Positions 23,705-34,721 are shown, counted from the first letter of the stretch. The stretch is DNA of 64,000 nt from Ilex aquifolium (GCA_951799425.1 OX637393.1:36467744-36531743); one strand, 5' to 3'. The notes: generated by a model from the sequence alone, not told the origin. Numbers and translations are program-made.

Positions 23705-25938
23705 ATGAATGGAACATAGATGGTTTAAGTGAACAAGAAATTTTAAATAAAATTCACCACATGTCTATGGTTATTAATAGTTATGCTACTAACCTTGATA
23801 CTCCTGAACCTGAATTAGTTGACCTAGTCACCTCAGGATTCACAGGTGTCCTAAGAAGCTGGTGGGATAATTATCTTACCCAGGATTCCAGAGACGAAAT
23901 TAGACATGCTGTTGTTTTAAATGATGATGGTATTCCAGTTTTTGATGAAAGAATTGGAAGAGCAAAACCTGATGGTTTAAATACCCTAATTTTCACCATA
24001 ATTAAACATTTTGTCGGAACCCCTAGTTACATTGAAGCTAGGATCCATGACCAACTAAGTAATCTCAAGTGTCCCACACTTAGTGACTTTAGATGGTACA
24101 AAGATGTTTTTTTCTCACGGGTAATGAACCGTTCAGACTGTAATAAATCATTCTGGAAAGAAAAATTTGTTAATGGTTTACCTAGTTTATTTGCCCATAA
24201 GATTAGAGAAGCCCTTGCTAAAGACACAGGAACCATAGAATATGACTCCCTGACTTATGGTCAATTGATTAGTACCATCCAAAAGGAAGGTCTTAGGATG
24301 TGTATTGATATAAAACTCAGTAAACAATTGCAAAATGATAAGAATAAAGCTAAATATGAAATGAGAAATTTCTGTGAACAATATGGTCTCCCTCCAGTAG
24401 CACCATCAACTAGCTATAGAAAACATAAATCTCATAGAAAACATAAAGCTTATTCTAAGTCCAAATCTCACTACGAACGTAGTAAGAGAAGATTTTCTAA
24501 ACCTGAATTTTATAAAAAATCTACTAGAAAATCTCACAGATCTTCTAAATCTAAAAGAGATTCTAAGAAGAAAACCTCTGGTAAAGGTAAAGCCCAAGAT
24601 GACATTAAATGTTTTAACTGCGGAAAACCAGGCCACATTAGCCCTGAATGTCCAATTAAAAAACAAGTTAAATTGTTAAATTTAGCTGAAAATAAAACAG
24701 AAGAAATTCTTAGAATTTTCAGGTTAAATAATTCTCCAGAAAAAGAAGAAGCTTCAGACTCCACTAGTAGTCCAGAAGATTCTTCGGATGATCACCCTAG
24801 TACAAATGATTCTACTGAACCTGACATCAAACTAGGATGTAAGGATAATTGTTGTAAAAAGATTAGGGTTATCACAAAGCAAGCTGAAGAAGAACAAATC
24901 CTAATAGATTTGATCAGCAAAATTGAAGATCCTGAACTTAAAGTAAAATACATAAAAAATCTCAAAGATTTGTTTGTTAAAAAAGACAACAAACAATTGT
25001 CAAGTGAAAAACAATTAATTAGTATTAACAAAACAATGGAAAGATTTAGTAAAGAAAAGAAAAAAGAACTCACTTTACAAGATCTCCAATGTGAAGTTAA
25101 AAATCGAGATAAAAGACTTAAAAGCACAGGATAAAATCTTTGCTGAAACTTTGAGTTTTTTATCTATGTCTAATATTAGTCCTCTTGAACCTAAAGTTCA
25201 AGATATTGAACAATCTGATGTTGAAACTTCTGGTGCAACAAAGCTGCTATCCCAAGATGAATGTCCACAAACTGATAATCAGATTAATTCAGTTAATAAA
25301 ATTAATTTGCAAAAGTGGTATTCTCAAGTACGCATAATCATTAATAATGATTTTATACTTGAAACAATTGCCTTAATTGATACAGGAGCAGATGTCAACT
25401 GTATGCAAGAAGGAATAATTCCCACTAAATATTATGAAAAGACAATTGAAAGACTAAGTTCTGCCAATGGCAGTAAGATGAGTGTTGCTTATAAATTGCC
25501 TAAGGCCCATATTTGTCAAGATAATGTTTGTTTTAAGACATCATTTATCCTAGTAAAAGATATGACAGATCAGGTTATCCTAGGATTACCTTTTATATAT
25601 TTGTTATACCCTTTTACTACAAATGTTGAAGGTTTAACTACAAAACCCTTAGGGCAATCTGTAACATTCAAATTCATTCTTAAACCTGAAATTAAAGAGT
25701 TAAAACAACTTAAGACTGATTCAATTTATCTTAAAATAATTAATCAGAAAAAGAATCAAGTGAAATTTTTTCAAGAAGAAATAAATCACAAAAGGATTTC
25801 TGATCAATTAACTGATCCAATCTTAATTGAGAAAATTAATCAATTTCAACAAAAGATTGAAGAAGAAGTTTGCTCTAACCTTCCTACGGCCTTCTGGCAT
25901 AGGAAAAAGCATAGTGTAAAACTTCCTTACATTAAAGG
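23705..25938 (+). pseudogene. ORF1 coat protein to protease, with 8-bp deletion, split from RT by a solo LTR
   Basis: The frame opens at the junction in the coat domain (YEWNIDGL), passes the basic arm and zinc knuckle CFNCGKPGHISPEC (about 24610-24651) and ends with TAA at 25132-25134. An 8-bp deletion near 25099, relative to 58421-58428, moves the protease into another frame, which is then open with DTGAD at 25379 up to the LTR insertion at 25938. Across the LTR the frame rejoins the RT piece at 28644 once the LTR and one target copy are discounted. Confidence 0.9.
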
Positions 25939-28638
25939 TGTGACACCCCAAAACCCGGGGGTCCTTTATTAACCGTTGACCATCCGTCAACCCGCGTAAA
26001 TACTCGTGATAGTCGTATAACCCGACACCACGTCATTCACATTTTTTTTTAACCGGATTTACCATCCACAAGGTCAATTATACCTCAATTTATGTCCATT
26101 TATGTCATAGGAACCAAAGAAAACAAAGCCCAAAAGCATGGCTAAGCATTTCGAAAATTTCAAATTTTTGGAAAACCTTCCGGAAGGTCGACATACACCT
26201 ACCGGAAGGTCGCTGAAAGAACAGTTAAATGAAAAGAATCAAATGCAAGAACTTCCGGAAGGTCGACATCAGTAGCAAAAACCTTCCGGAAGGTTCATTC
26301 CAGTAGCCAAAACCTTCCGGAAGGTTCATTCCAGAAAACAAAACCTTCCGGAAGATTTTGGCAGTCAAAAAGAAACCCAAGGCAAAACCTTCCGGAAGGT
26401 CCATTCCAGTAGACAAGTCTTTCCGGTAGGTTTTACTCCAGTAGCTAAAATCTTCCGGAAGGTTCATTCCAGTGGGCAAAACCTTCCGGAAGGTATTGGC
26501 TGTGAACAAGGCATCCAGGGTTTTTAGCAAAACCTTCCGCAAGGCCGACATACACCTTCCGGTAGGTTTTCAGACTGTGAGCAAAAAAAATGGATTTCTT
26601 TCCCTTCCAAACCATCCTTAAAGCTACCCCATACACTCCAAACTCATCCAACACATGTTTAATGAAAATTCCCACATTATACATAGTCCCTCCAAGTCAT
26701 TTTACATACAACTTCATACATTCATAATTCAAATCATAATTCAAAAGATAATGTTTTACAACGACATTTCAAATCACTTAGAGACCACATGTTGGCCTCT
26801 CTTCAAACTTGGCGCTCATCATGGGAACCATCCCTTGGCACACGACCCTCACCTGAAATGTTTCCCGTATAGGGTGAGCACAACGCCCAGTAGAGAAAAA
26901 TCCTACAATGGCTACTCTTCCCCTAGATGCTCATGCTCATGTAATCACATACAACATAATAATCAATCCTTTCACTCAATTGTGCATGCTATGTTGGAAT
27001 GCAAGAAAACCATGTCATGATATGGAATGTAACTCCCCCATGAACCTTAACCCAAGCCCTTAGCGGCTTCCACCACAATGCAATGCCAATGTGTGTGAAC
27101 CCGTCTATTGACGGAAAACATCCAATGACCGTTTTGAATAAGAAACCATTCGTTTTATAAAAATTCCGATCATCTTTGGATTCAACCCATACAATGGTTG
27201 TTTTCATAACAAAGATCCCTTGTGTTTTCTTTGGGCAACAGATTTAGTATCAGAACCGCCGGCTCCGTGGGCCATGTCACTTTTCTGGAATTTCACCCCC
27301 GGGAAGTGGCTAAACCAAGTGGTTTAGGGTTTCTCACCCAAGGAAGTCGCCATGCCTCTTCTTGCTTTACCCAACACAAGTCTTTCCTTATGCAATGCAA
27401 CCGTGTAACTCCAAAAAGGATCGTCGATCCAATTTTTCCCCGAGTCTACACCCAAATCAAACACCAAGCTAGGTGTTGATTTACCCATGCATTACTCAAT
27501 CCACACTCATGCCCAATGCCAACGAATGTGATGATATATTCATGCTCAAAATGTAATGGCCACCACATGAGCAACATAATCATATGTTCAACATATCTAA
27601 AATCCATGGCAATCTTATCAATTGTATATGACTACCAAATCCCAACCATGTCAACATATCACAATCATATCTTGACAACATAGAGCATAATGTCAATTAT
27701 CCCCATACACACAAACATGTTATCACAATATAATTGAAATAACACCCATTTATCAAATAACACCCATTTATCAACTAAGGCATTTAAACAAACACCTTAT
27801 GGGCACAAACCATAAATCACAAAGCATGCCTCCAAATAATCATGTATGTAACTTTCCCATATATATATATATATATATATATGTACATTCAACCCAAACT
27901 CTACCAACAACTAAGGATAGAATAGGTCAAGGTAGGAAACCCCCTACCTCTTGGAGCGTAGTAGAAGTTGTAGAAAACCTCTAGGCACAAAGAAATCCAA
28001 AAACCTTGATTTTCTTCACCTTCGGTGGAATTCGTTGTTTTTGGTATGTAGAGAAAGCCCTTGTGACGGTGATCACTTCTCCCTTCTAGCTCGACGGAAT
28101 CCGAGCGACGGAAAGTGGAGAAATTGAAGGGGAAGGGCTTAAGAAACTAGGTTTTTCTCTTTCTCTCTCTTTTCTCTCTCTTGGCCGGCCAAACAAAGAC
28201 ACAATTTGGGCAAAATCTAATTTTCTAAGATATTTATCCCCTATTTATAGTTTTAAATACTCGGCCCACGTCGCGCCACGTGTCCTTCGCTTAATCGGGT
28301 TCGATTTCGTCCCGAAACGATTTATTTGATCCCAGTTTAAGTTCAAATTAATTTTATTTGAACTTTAACTTAATTTTAAGGAAATTTTATAAAATTTATT
28401 TATGGGGACGTTCGTGAGATAAATCGCCACGCAGTCGCCTCGAACGACGTGTAAAATCCGACTACTTCGGAATTCGACGAAATTTGACTGGGTGACTCGT
28501 TTTTGCGATACGAATCCAACGGCGAACCCCGTTTCCTCATCCGAGGTCTAGAACATATGTATTTTAAATACGTGCAGTAGTGGCAAATTACCATTTTGCC
28601 CTTTTTCAGAAAAAGTTCAAATTTTCCCGGGTTTCACA
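25939..28638 (-). mobile_element. Solo LTR of a Tekay/Del-like gypsy element
   Basis: TGTGA...TCACA termini are flanked by the perfect 5-bp duplication AAAGG (25934-25938 and 28639-28643) inside viral protease-RT DNA. Its minus strand aligns by eye with the LTRs of the element at 36082-46001, including both ends and the region near the TATA box, but is clearly diverged and longer (2.70 against about 2.4 kb). No internal sequence remains, so unequal recombination between two LTRs probably removed it. It contains a palindromic repeat array (26174-26572) and a TA microsatellite at about 27857-27881. Confidence 0.9.
26174..26572. repeat. Array of CCTTCCGGAAGG palindromes inside the solo LTR
   Basis: About a dozen copies of a 12-bp perfect palindrome or near variants occur. 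In the regular part the period is 31 bp, with the spacer TTCATTCCAGTAG between palindromes (starts at 26281, 26312, 26343). Some copies are degraded (CCTTCCGCAAGG, CTTTCCGGTAGG). Confidence 0.85.
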
Positions 28639-29967
28639 AAAGGATTTAATGAGAAAAATATTCCCACTAAATCTAGACCAATTCAGATGAATCATGATTT
28701 AATGGAAACCTGTAAAAAGGAAATTTCTGAATTATTAAAAAATGGAATTATTAGCAAGTCTAAATCTCCTTGGTCTTGTCCAGCTTTCTATGTTATGAAA
28801 AATGCAGAATTAGAAAGAGGCACACCAAGACTTGTTATTAATTATAAACCTTTAAATGCTGTTTTGGAATGGATCAGGTATCCTATTCCTAATAAGCAAG
28901 ATTTGATTAAGAGATTAAAGAATTTTGTTGTATTCTCCAAATTTGATTTGAAAAGTGGATATTGACAAATACTAATATCTCCTGAAGATAGGTATAAGAC
29001 TGCATTCGTAACACCTTTTGGTCATTATGAATGGAATGTTGTACCTTTTGGTTTAAAAAATGCACCAAGTGAATTTCAAAATATTATAAATGAAATTTTT
29101 AATCATTTGAGCCATTGTTCTATAACCTATATTGATGATATTCTCATCTTTAGCAGGTCTATAGAAGAGCATTGGAAACATTTAAATGCATTTTTAGAGA
29201 CAGTTAGACATAGCGGTCTAGTCATCTCTGCTAGAAAAATCAAATTATTTCAAACTTCTGTTAGGTTTCTTGGATATGATATCCACCAATCCACCATTAC
29301 TCCCATCAGTAGAGCTATTCAGTTTACTGATAAATTTCCTGATGAAATCCTTGATAAAACTCAACTTCAAAGATTTTTAGGTTCTTTAAATTATGTTTCT
29401 GACTTTTATCAAAATCTCAGATCAACAGTCAAACCTCTGTATGACAGGCTCAAAGGAAATCCTTCTCCTTGGACCTATGAACATACATCCATTGTCCAGC
29501 AAGTCAAAAAATATATCAAAACTTTGCCTTGTCTTGGTATTCCGTCCATTGATTCTTTTAAAATTATCCAAACTGATGCCTCCGATATTGGATACGGTGG
29601 TATTCTCCTTCAGAAGGAATCTCCTAATTCTTCTGAACAAATTGTTCGTTTTCATTCCGGTATCTGGAATAAAGCACAAGCTAATTATAGTACTATTAAA
29701 AAAGAAATTTTATCTATTGTCCTGTGTATCTCAAAATTCCAGGATGATATTCTAAATCAAAAATTTCTTGTGCGTGTTGATTGCAAATCTGCTAAATACG
29801 TACTTGAAAAAGATGTTCAAAATATTGCTAGTAAGCAAATTTTTGCAAGGTCGCAAGCTATTTTAAGTATTTTTGATTTTGATATAGAATATATTAAGGG
29901 CAGTAATAACTGCATACATGATTTTCTAACTCGTGAATTTTTGCAGGAACCACATGGCGGACAGTAA
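28639..29967 (+). pseudogene. ORF1 reverse transcriptase and RNase H, one nonsense
   Basis: It continues the polyprotein interrupted by the solo LTR. TGA at 28963-28965 replaces Trp in the GYWQI motif. After it the frame is open through YIDDILIFS (about 29128) and RNase H (TDASDIGYGG near 29575) to the natural TAA at 29965-29967. There is no integrase after RNase H, as expected for a pararetrovirus. Confidence 0.92.
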
Positions 29968-31381
29968 GTCCCACAAATCCGGTACTTCCTCTAAAAACCC
30001 GGGGAAGGGAGATCGTAAATTACCTTTAACATTGGGTCCTCCAAACCCGAAGCCAATTTCCCAAATCCAAGGCCCATCAAGTGCCTTAGCCCATTTACAT
30101 GGCCCCTCAAGTGCCATCCAAATTGCCAACAGATATCAGCCTCTTGGTAGACCTGTCAGTCACCATCTAAGGCCTACAATTGTCCCAGTTGCCACTTTTT
30201 CCCAAATGGCCCAAATGGCACCACCAGATTCTACCCATCTTACCAATCCTTATTACAAATCTGGACCTTCTTACCCAAAAGGCCCAAAATCAGATTTTAT
30301 TAATAAGCCAAATTTCCACAATGTCTTTGCTATTGAGCCAGCCCATGCTCACATCACAGATATTGAAGTTTTAGTCAAAGCTTATCTTGGAGAAGGATGG
30401 ACTTTTGTCCCTCGTGATCCAGAAAGAACTTTTGAATTTTACAAAGATATCCTATTCCTTACTGAGTCCATTCATATCAAAGCTATTCCAGATAAGAATG
30501 ACCCCAGTAAAGCTGCTTTCCATTCTCTTTATATTAAAAAGATTTTGTCAGTTAAAGATTGGGGATCTCACCCTTCTTCTCTCCGAGATCTCACAGGTAC
30601 TAATAAGAGGTTCAATTATTATGACTACATTGAGTCATGGACCACTCTTATGCTCTATCAGGGTGAGTCATCCACTCATTCCTGGTTCATTCAGTTTGAC
30701 AAAGATTTCAAAAGCCAGATTCCTTCCTGGTTTGAAAGGTGGTGGCAAGTTCACGGCCCCATTCTTGAAATCTTTCCTATTGATCTCCAAGATCAATATT
30801 CCTACTTCTGTTCTGCCTTTACTCCTAGTAAACAGCAGTCCCTGTTTCCAATTCCCAGTTTACTATCCTTTGTTTGCAGGTACAGAATTGCTTGGATTTG
30901 CAGGTGGCAATGGCAGATTATTGACCATTATGTTGCCAGACAGTTCTCTGTTAAATGGTGGCCTAGATTCTCTTATGACACCATAATTGCCACAATTCAA
31001 AGCGAGTTTCCAGTCAAGGTTCCGACCCCACAAGTGGTCCCACCAGCCTTGCCCCCAACTACTCCAGCTAAGAAGGTCATTCCTACTCTAAGGGTTTCTA
31101 CATCAGAAAAATCCAAAGAGTCTCCAGAGCCTTCAACAATTTCTAGGGTCAAGGCGAAGAAGTCCTCATCAAAGGGCTCCAGTAAACCTTCCCAGCCATC
31201 AGCAGCAGAACTTCTCAAGATGGCCCAAGATTTAATTCAGCAGGCTGCAGTAGCCAGCCAAAGTTCATCATCTCCAAGTTCCTCAGCCGGATCCGTCACT
31301 CCATCCCCACTACAGGATGCCCAGGACCCGTATGAAGGATATGATGACCATGATTCAGATGTTGACATCACCATCCCTTGA
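29954..31381 (+). CDS. Pararetrovirus ORF2, function unknown, uninterrupted (lineage A)
   Basis: A 475-aa ORF starts MADSKSHKSG. Its ATG lies 11 nt before the last base of the ORF1 stop, so the two ORFs overlap by 14 nt in different frames. Residues 1-110 are Pro/Gly/Ser-rich with two related segments (GPSSALAH, GPSSAIQ). About 120-330 form a conserved, aromatic-rich core (GEGWTFVPRDPERTFEFYKD, KDWGSHP, WWQVHGPILEI, CRWQWQIIDH). Then follow a Ser/Lys-rich linker, a predicted helix (AAELLKMAQDLIQQAA), a Ser-rich stretch and an acidic tail. There is no signal peptide, membrane helix or enzyme motif I recognise. A downstream ORF2 of unknown role is known in florendoviruses. I chose this ATG because all copies retain it and the upstream extension belongs to ORF1. 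It is the only copy here without a stop or insertion. Confidence 0.85.
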   Translation: MADSKSHKSGTSSKNPGKGDRKLPLTLGPPNPKPISQIQGPSSALAHLHGPSSAIQIANRYQPLGRPVSHHLRPTIVPVATFSQMAQMAPPDSTHLTNPYYKSGPSYPKGPKSDFINKPNFHNVFAIEPAHAHITDIEVLVKAYLGEGWTFVPRDPERTFEFYKDILFLTESIHIKAIPDKNDPSKAAFHSLYIKKILSVKDWGSHPSSLRDLTGTNKRFNYYDYIESWTTLMLYQGESSTHSWFIQFDKDFKSQIPSWFERWWQVHGPILEIFPIDLQDQYSYFCSAFTPSKQQSLFPIPSLLSFVCRYRIAWICRWQWQIIDHYVARQFSVKWWPRFSYDTIIATIQSEFPVKVPTPQVVPPALPPTTPAKKVIPTLRVSTSEKSKESPEPSTISRVKAKKSSSKGSSKPSQPSAAELLKMAQDLIQQAAVASQSSSSPSSSAGSVTPSPLQDAQDPYEGYDDHDSDVDITIP

Positions 31382-31754
31382 TGAGATAATGCTTGTTTTT
31401 ACTTGTGATGGCTTCACTCACTACTCTCTTCTCACACAAGGGAGAAAAGCTGTCTGTCACATGTAAGAATAAGATTATCACAGATTTACCCAAATTTACC
31501 CGGTGCTTTCCCCCAGTAAAGCCACCGACAATATTTCCAATCAGTCTGCTTTTCCCCTAAGTAAAAGCAGTCTACCCCTTCTTTCCACCAAAAGTTTGAT
31601 TCCCTGACATTTTTGGACCCATCCGTTCTTTCTTGTCAACCATTTGTCAAAATTATCCTGAGTAAATACCTTTTACCCCACCGAAAGCAGAAGGTAAAGA
31701 TGTTTACCCAAAGTAAAAGGTAAAGATGAATGATTACCCAGATTCCTCCAGGTC

Positions 31755-31762
31755 TATTTAAA
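31755..31762 (+). promoter_or_regulatory. Putative TATA element of the viral promoter
   Basis: TATTTAAA is conserved at the same place in every intergenic copy (also 12512-12519, 14716-14723, 16485-16492, 34341-34348, 54183-54190), about 345 nt before the primer site in this copy. Confidence 0.65.
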
Positions 31763-32024
31763 GACCTTGGTCTTTCAGTTGTAAGCAAGTCTTGTTAGAC
31801 TATTACAAGCCTTGAAAATTCTCTCCCTACCTTCTCAAAATTGTAAGCCTCAAATGAAGAGCTTAATGTTGTTTTATTTGGCAGATTTTCTTCTACTTAT
31901 GCAGCCTTATCTCCACTAACCCTCTAAGTGTTAGTGTTGTAAGTATTGCTTGTAATTTCAATTATATATTTGAATTTTGTTTATATCTACAGCTTGTGAT
32001 TGTTCAAATTTATACCTTCTTATC

Positions 32025-32219
32025 ATGACTATTTCTATTCATAAAATTCAATGTGAATTTGCTATGCCTTCCGCTGATTTTGCTATTGTGGCAGTAAAGT
32101 TGGTATCAGAGCCATTTGACGGCCTGAATAATTGTATGGTTTGTCCTCCAAATCCACCCATGTATTGGGTATTTTGGATTCCTTCCTTCTTCATTAACCT
32201 ATTCTTCCAGTCTAGTTGA
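32025..32219 (+). CDS. Small leader ORF overlapping the primer site (lineage A)
   Basis: It encodes 64 aa beginning MTISIHKIQCEFAMPS. The lineage B counterpart (54444-54593) begins MAISLHKISCEFAIPS, with many third-position differences, and both end in an aromatic hydrophobic segment (FWIPSFFINLFF and LWVYSFFVSLFV). In lineage A the primer site lies inside the ORF and is read as LVSEPF. In B it lies after the stop. The function is unknown: a real peptide or a translation-regulating upstream ORF. Confidence 0.45.
   Translation: MTISIHKIQCEFAMPSADFAIVAVKLVSEPFDGLNNCMVCPPNPPMYWVFWIPSFFINLFFQSS
32101..32112 (+). other. Primer-binding site, initiator tRNA-Met
   Basis: TGGTATCAGAGC matches the 3' end of plant initiator tRNA-Met, the minus-strand primer of caulimovirids. 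Confidence 0.88.
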
Positions 32220-32512
32220 AAATTCTAGTTAGGTTATTTCCAGTGTTATATTTGGACAATCTTATTTGTTTTAAATCTCTATTTCTTTCAATCCCATTAA
32301 ATCAGTCATAAGTTTTTTCTTAACCTGGTCACCTAGCCTTTGTCTTAATCCAAGAGTGTGTAAGCCTCTTTGCTTTCCCGTTTGTAAGTCCATGTGTGGC
32401 AGTCTAGGGAATTTTTAGGCAAGAAACTAAGGATTTTGAATGTTAGGGGGTATGCATCATGTGGTTAAAACTTATTTTTGATTTATAAAATTGAAGAAAT
32501 TTTGATTTAATA

Positions 32513-33148
32513 ATGAATAGATTATTCAGATCTAACTCTAGAACTAGCTCATCTAGATCTTCATCTAGTACTATACCGAATATAGTAAATGAAGAAGATT
32601 TTGAATGTGAAATTAAACAATCTAATTGGATAGGATGGAACATACCTAAAGTTCCAAAGAAAGAAATTTACAAAACAAGTTGGATGCCAGCCGCATTCAA
32701 TGAAGAATTGCAAGTTAAAACTGTTGAACAAGTTCATCCATTAAAAAATGATGAAGAAATAGTTAGGCTTCTTAGCAAAGAAGTACTAAAACGACACAGG
32801 ACTAGAGGATTCAAATTCATCCATCTAGGTCTTGTTCAAATTGCAATTAAACCGTTATTAGTCAGGGGTAAAAATGCTGCTGTTCTGTTAACTCTAATAG
32901 ATGGTAGGTTTACCAAATACCAACCCAGTCTTTTAGGAATTATGGAAACAGGCCTTCACCAAGGACCTGTATATTTCAATTGTTTCCCAGATTTCACCTT
33001 GAGTTTGACTTGTGAAAACACTTACAAAGCTCTTACTCTAGGAATCAAATTATTCGGTGATATTACAGATCTTGAAGCAAACACTGATTCTATTGTCCTA
33101 ATCTATAGAATTTATTACAAATGCATGACCACAAATTTGAATGTTAAT
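32513..33148 (+). pseudogene. ORF1 movement-protein N-terminus, chimeric, truncated
   Basis: It begins with the lineage A signature NSRTSSSR but a few dozen residues later reads KVPKKEIYKTSWMPAAF as in lineage B, where the full A copy has KVPRREIYKTSWMPTAF. It stops at about 33148 at a junction with inverted ORF2, after the VLIYRIYYKC segment. Confidence 0.88.
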
Positions 33149-33803
33149 GCATGAGAAGTTCTGCTGCTGATGGCTGGGAAGGTTTACTGGAGCCCTTTGA
33201 TGAGGACTTCTTCGCCTTGACCCTAGAAATTGTTGAAGGCTCTGGAGACTCTTTGGATTTTTCTGATGTAGAAACCCTTAGAGTAGGAATGACCTTCTTA
33301 GCTGGAGTAGTTGGGGGCAAGGCTGGTGGGACCACTTGTGGGGTCGGAACCTTGACTGGAAACTCACTTTGAATTGTGGCAATTATGGTGTCATAAGAGA
33401 ATCTAGGCCACCATTTAACAGAGAACTGTCTGGCAACATAATGGTCAATAATCTGCCATTGCCACCTGCAAATCCAAGCAATTCTGTACCTGCAAACAAA
33501 GGTTAGTAAACTGGGAATTGGAAACAGGGACTGCTGTTTACTAGGAGTAAAGGCAGAACAGAAGTAGGAATATTGATCTTGGAGATCAATAGGAAAGATT
33601 TCAAGAATGGGGCCGTGAACTTGCCACCACCTTACAAACCAAAGGAATCTGGCTTTTGAAATCTTTGTCAAACTGAATGAACCAGGAATGAGTGGATGAC
33701 TCACCCTGATAGAGCATAAGAGTGGTCCATGACTCAATGTAGTCATAATAATTGAACCTCTTATTAGTACATGTGAGATCTCGGAGAGAAGAAGGGTGAG
33801 ATC
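33149..33803 (-). pseudogene. ORF2 middle fragment, lineage A
   Basis: The minus strand carries the segment from GSHPSSLRDL to KPSQPSAAELL. Near 33645 the codons for PSW are lost relative to other copies. It is flanked on both sides by abrupt junctions. Confidence 0.85.
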
Positions 33804-33989
33804 GTTTTTCTCTTGACAGTTGTTTGTTATCCTTTTTAACAAACAAATCTTTGAGATTTTTTATGTATTTTATCTTAAGCTCAGGGTCTTCAATTTTGCT
33901 GATCAAATCTATTAGGATTTGTTCTTCTTCAGCTTGCTTTGTAATTACTCTAATTTTTTTAGATGGTACAAAGATGTTTTTGTCTCACG
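33804..33989. pseudogene. Coat-protein scraps
   Basis: 33804-33960 is coat C-terminus on the minus strand. 33961-33989 is about 30 bp of coat on the plus strand (RWYKDVFVSR), which then meets an inverted primer site. Confidence 0.8.
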
Positions 33990-34721
33990 GCTCTGATACC
34001 AACTTTACTGCCACAATAGGAAAATCAGCGGAAGGCATAGCAAATTCACATTGAATTTTATGAACAGAAATAGTCATGATAAGAAGGTATAAATTTGAAC
34101 AATCACAAGCTGTAGATATAAACAAAATTCAAATATATAATTGAAATTACAAGCAATACTTACAACACTAACACTTAGAGGGTTAGTGGAGATAAGGCTG
34201 CATAAGTAGAAGAAAATCTGCCAAATAAAACAACATTAAAGCTCTTCATTTGAGGCTTACAATTTTGAGAAGGTAGGGAGAGAATTTTCAAGGCTTGTAA
34301 TAGTCTAACAAGACTTGCTTACAACTGAAAGACCAAGGTCTTTAAATAGACCTGGAGGAATCTGGGTAATCATTCATCTTTACCTTTTACTTTGGGTAAA
34401 CATCTTTACCTTCTGCTTTCGGTGGGGTAAAAGGTATTTACTCAGGATAATTTTGACAAATGGTTGACAAGAAAGAACGGATGAGTCCAAAAATGTCAGG
34501 GAATCAAACTTTCGGTGGAAAGAAGGGGTAGACTGCTTTTACTTAGGGGAAAAGCAGACTGATTGGAAATATTGTCGGTGGCTTTACTTGGGGAAAGCAC
34601 CGGGTAAATTTGGGTAAATCAGTGATAATCTTATTCTTACATGTGACAGACAGCTTTTCTCCCTTGTGTGAGAAGAGATTAGTGAGTGAAGCCATCACAA
34701 GTAAAAACAAGCATTATCTCA
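33990..34721 (-). promoter_or_regulatory. Pararetrovirus intergenic region, lineage A, with primer site
   Basis: On the minus strand it runs from the ORF2 stop to the primer site at 33990-34001. TTTAAATA is at 34341-34348 (TATTTAAA) and the donor-like site at 34158-34163. It supplies the second primer site that closes the genome-length unit ending at 52116. Confidence 0.83.

Larger units (their letters stand above)
31382..32512 (+). promoter_or_regulatory. Pararetrovirus intergenic region and leader, lineage A
   Basis: It spans from the ORF2 stop to the ORF1 ATG. The upstream part is rich in GTAAA/AAAG words. TATTTAAA is at 31755-31762. A short upstream ORF beginning MKSL follows. A GTAAGT donor-like site lies at 31939-31944, with a CTACAG acceptor-like site ending near 31991. 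A 64-codon small ORF (32025-32219) covers the perfect primer site at 32101-32112. About 400 nt of leader follow before ORF1. Confidence 0.82.

Noticed and set aside
26174..26572. Regularly spaced repeats resembling a CRISPR array
   Set aside because: The spacers are themselves repeated, the unit is a palindrome in a plant LTR, and no cas genes are present.
26225..26684. ORFs with repeated LPEGF/FRKVL peptides in the solo LTR
   Set aside because: They are translations of the CCTTCCGGAAGG repeat array. They have no start context and lie inside an LTR.
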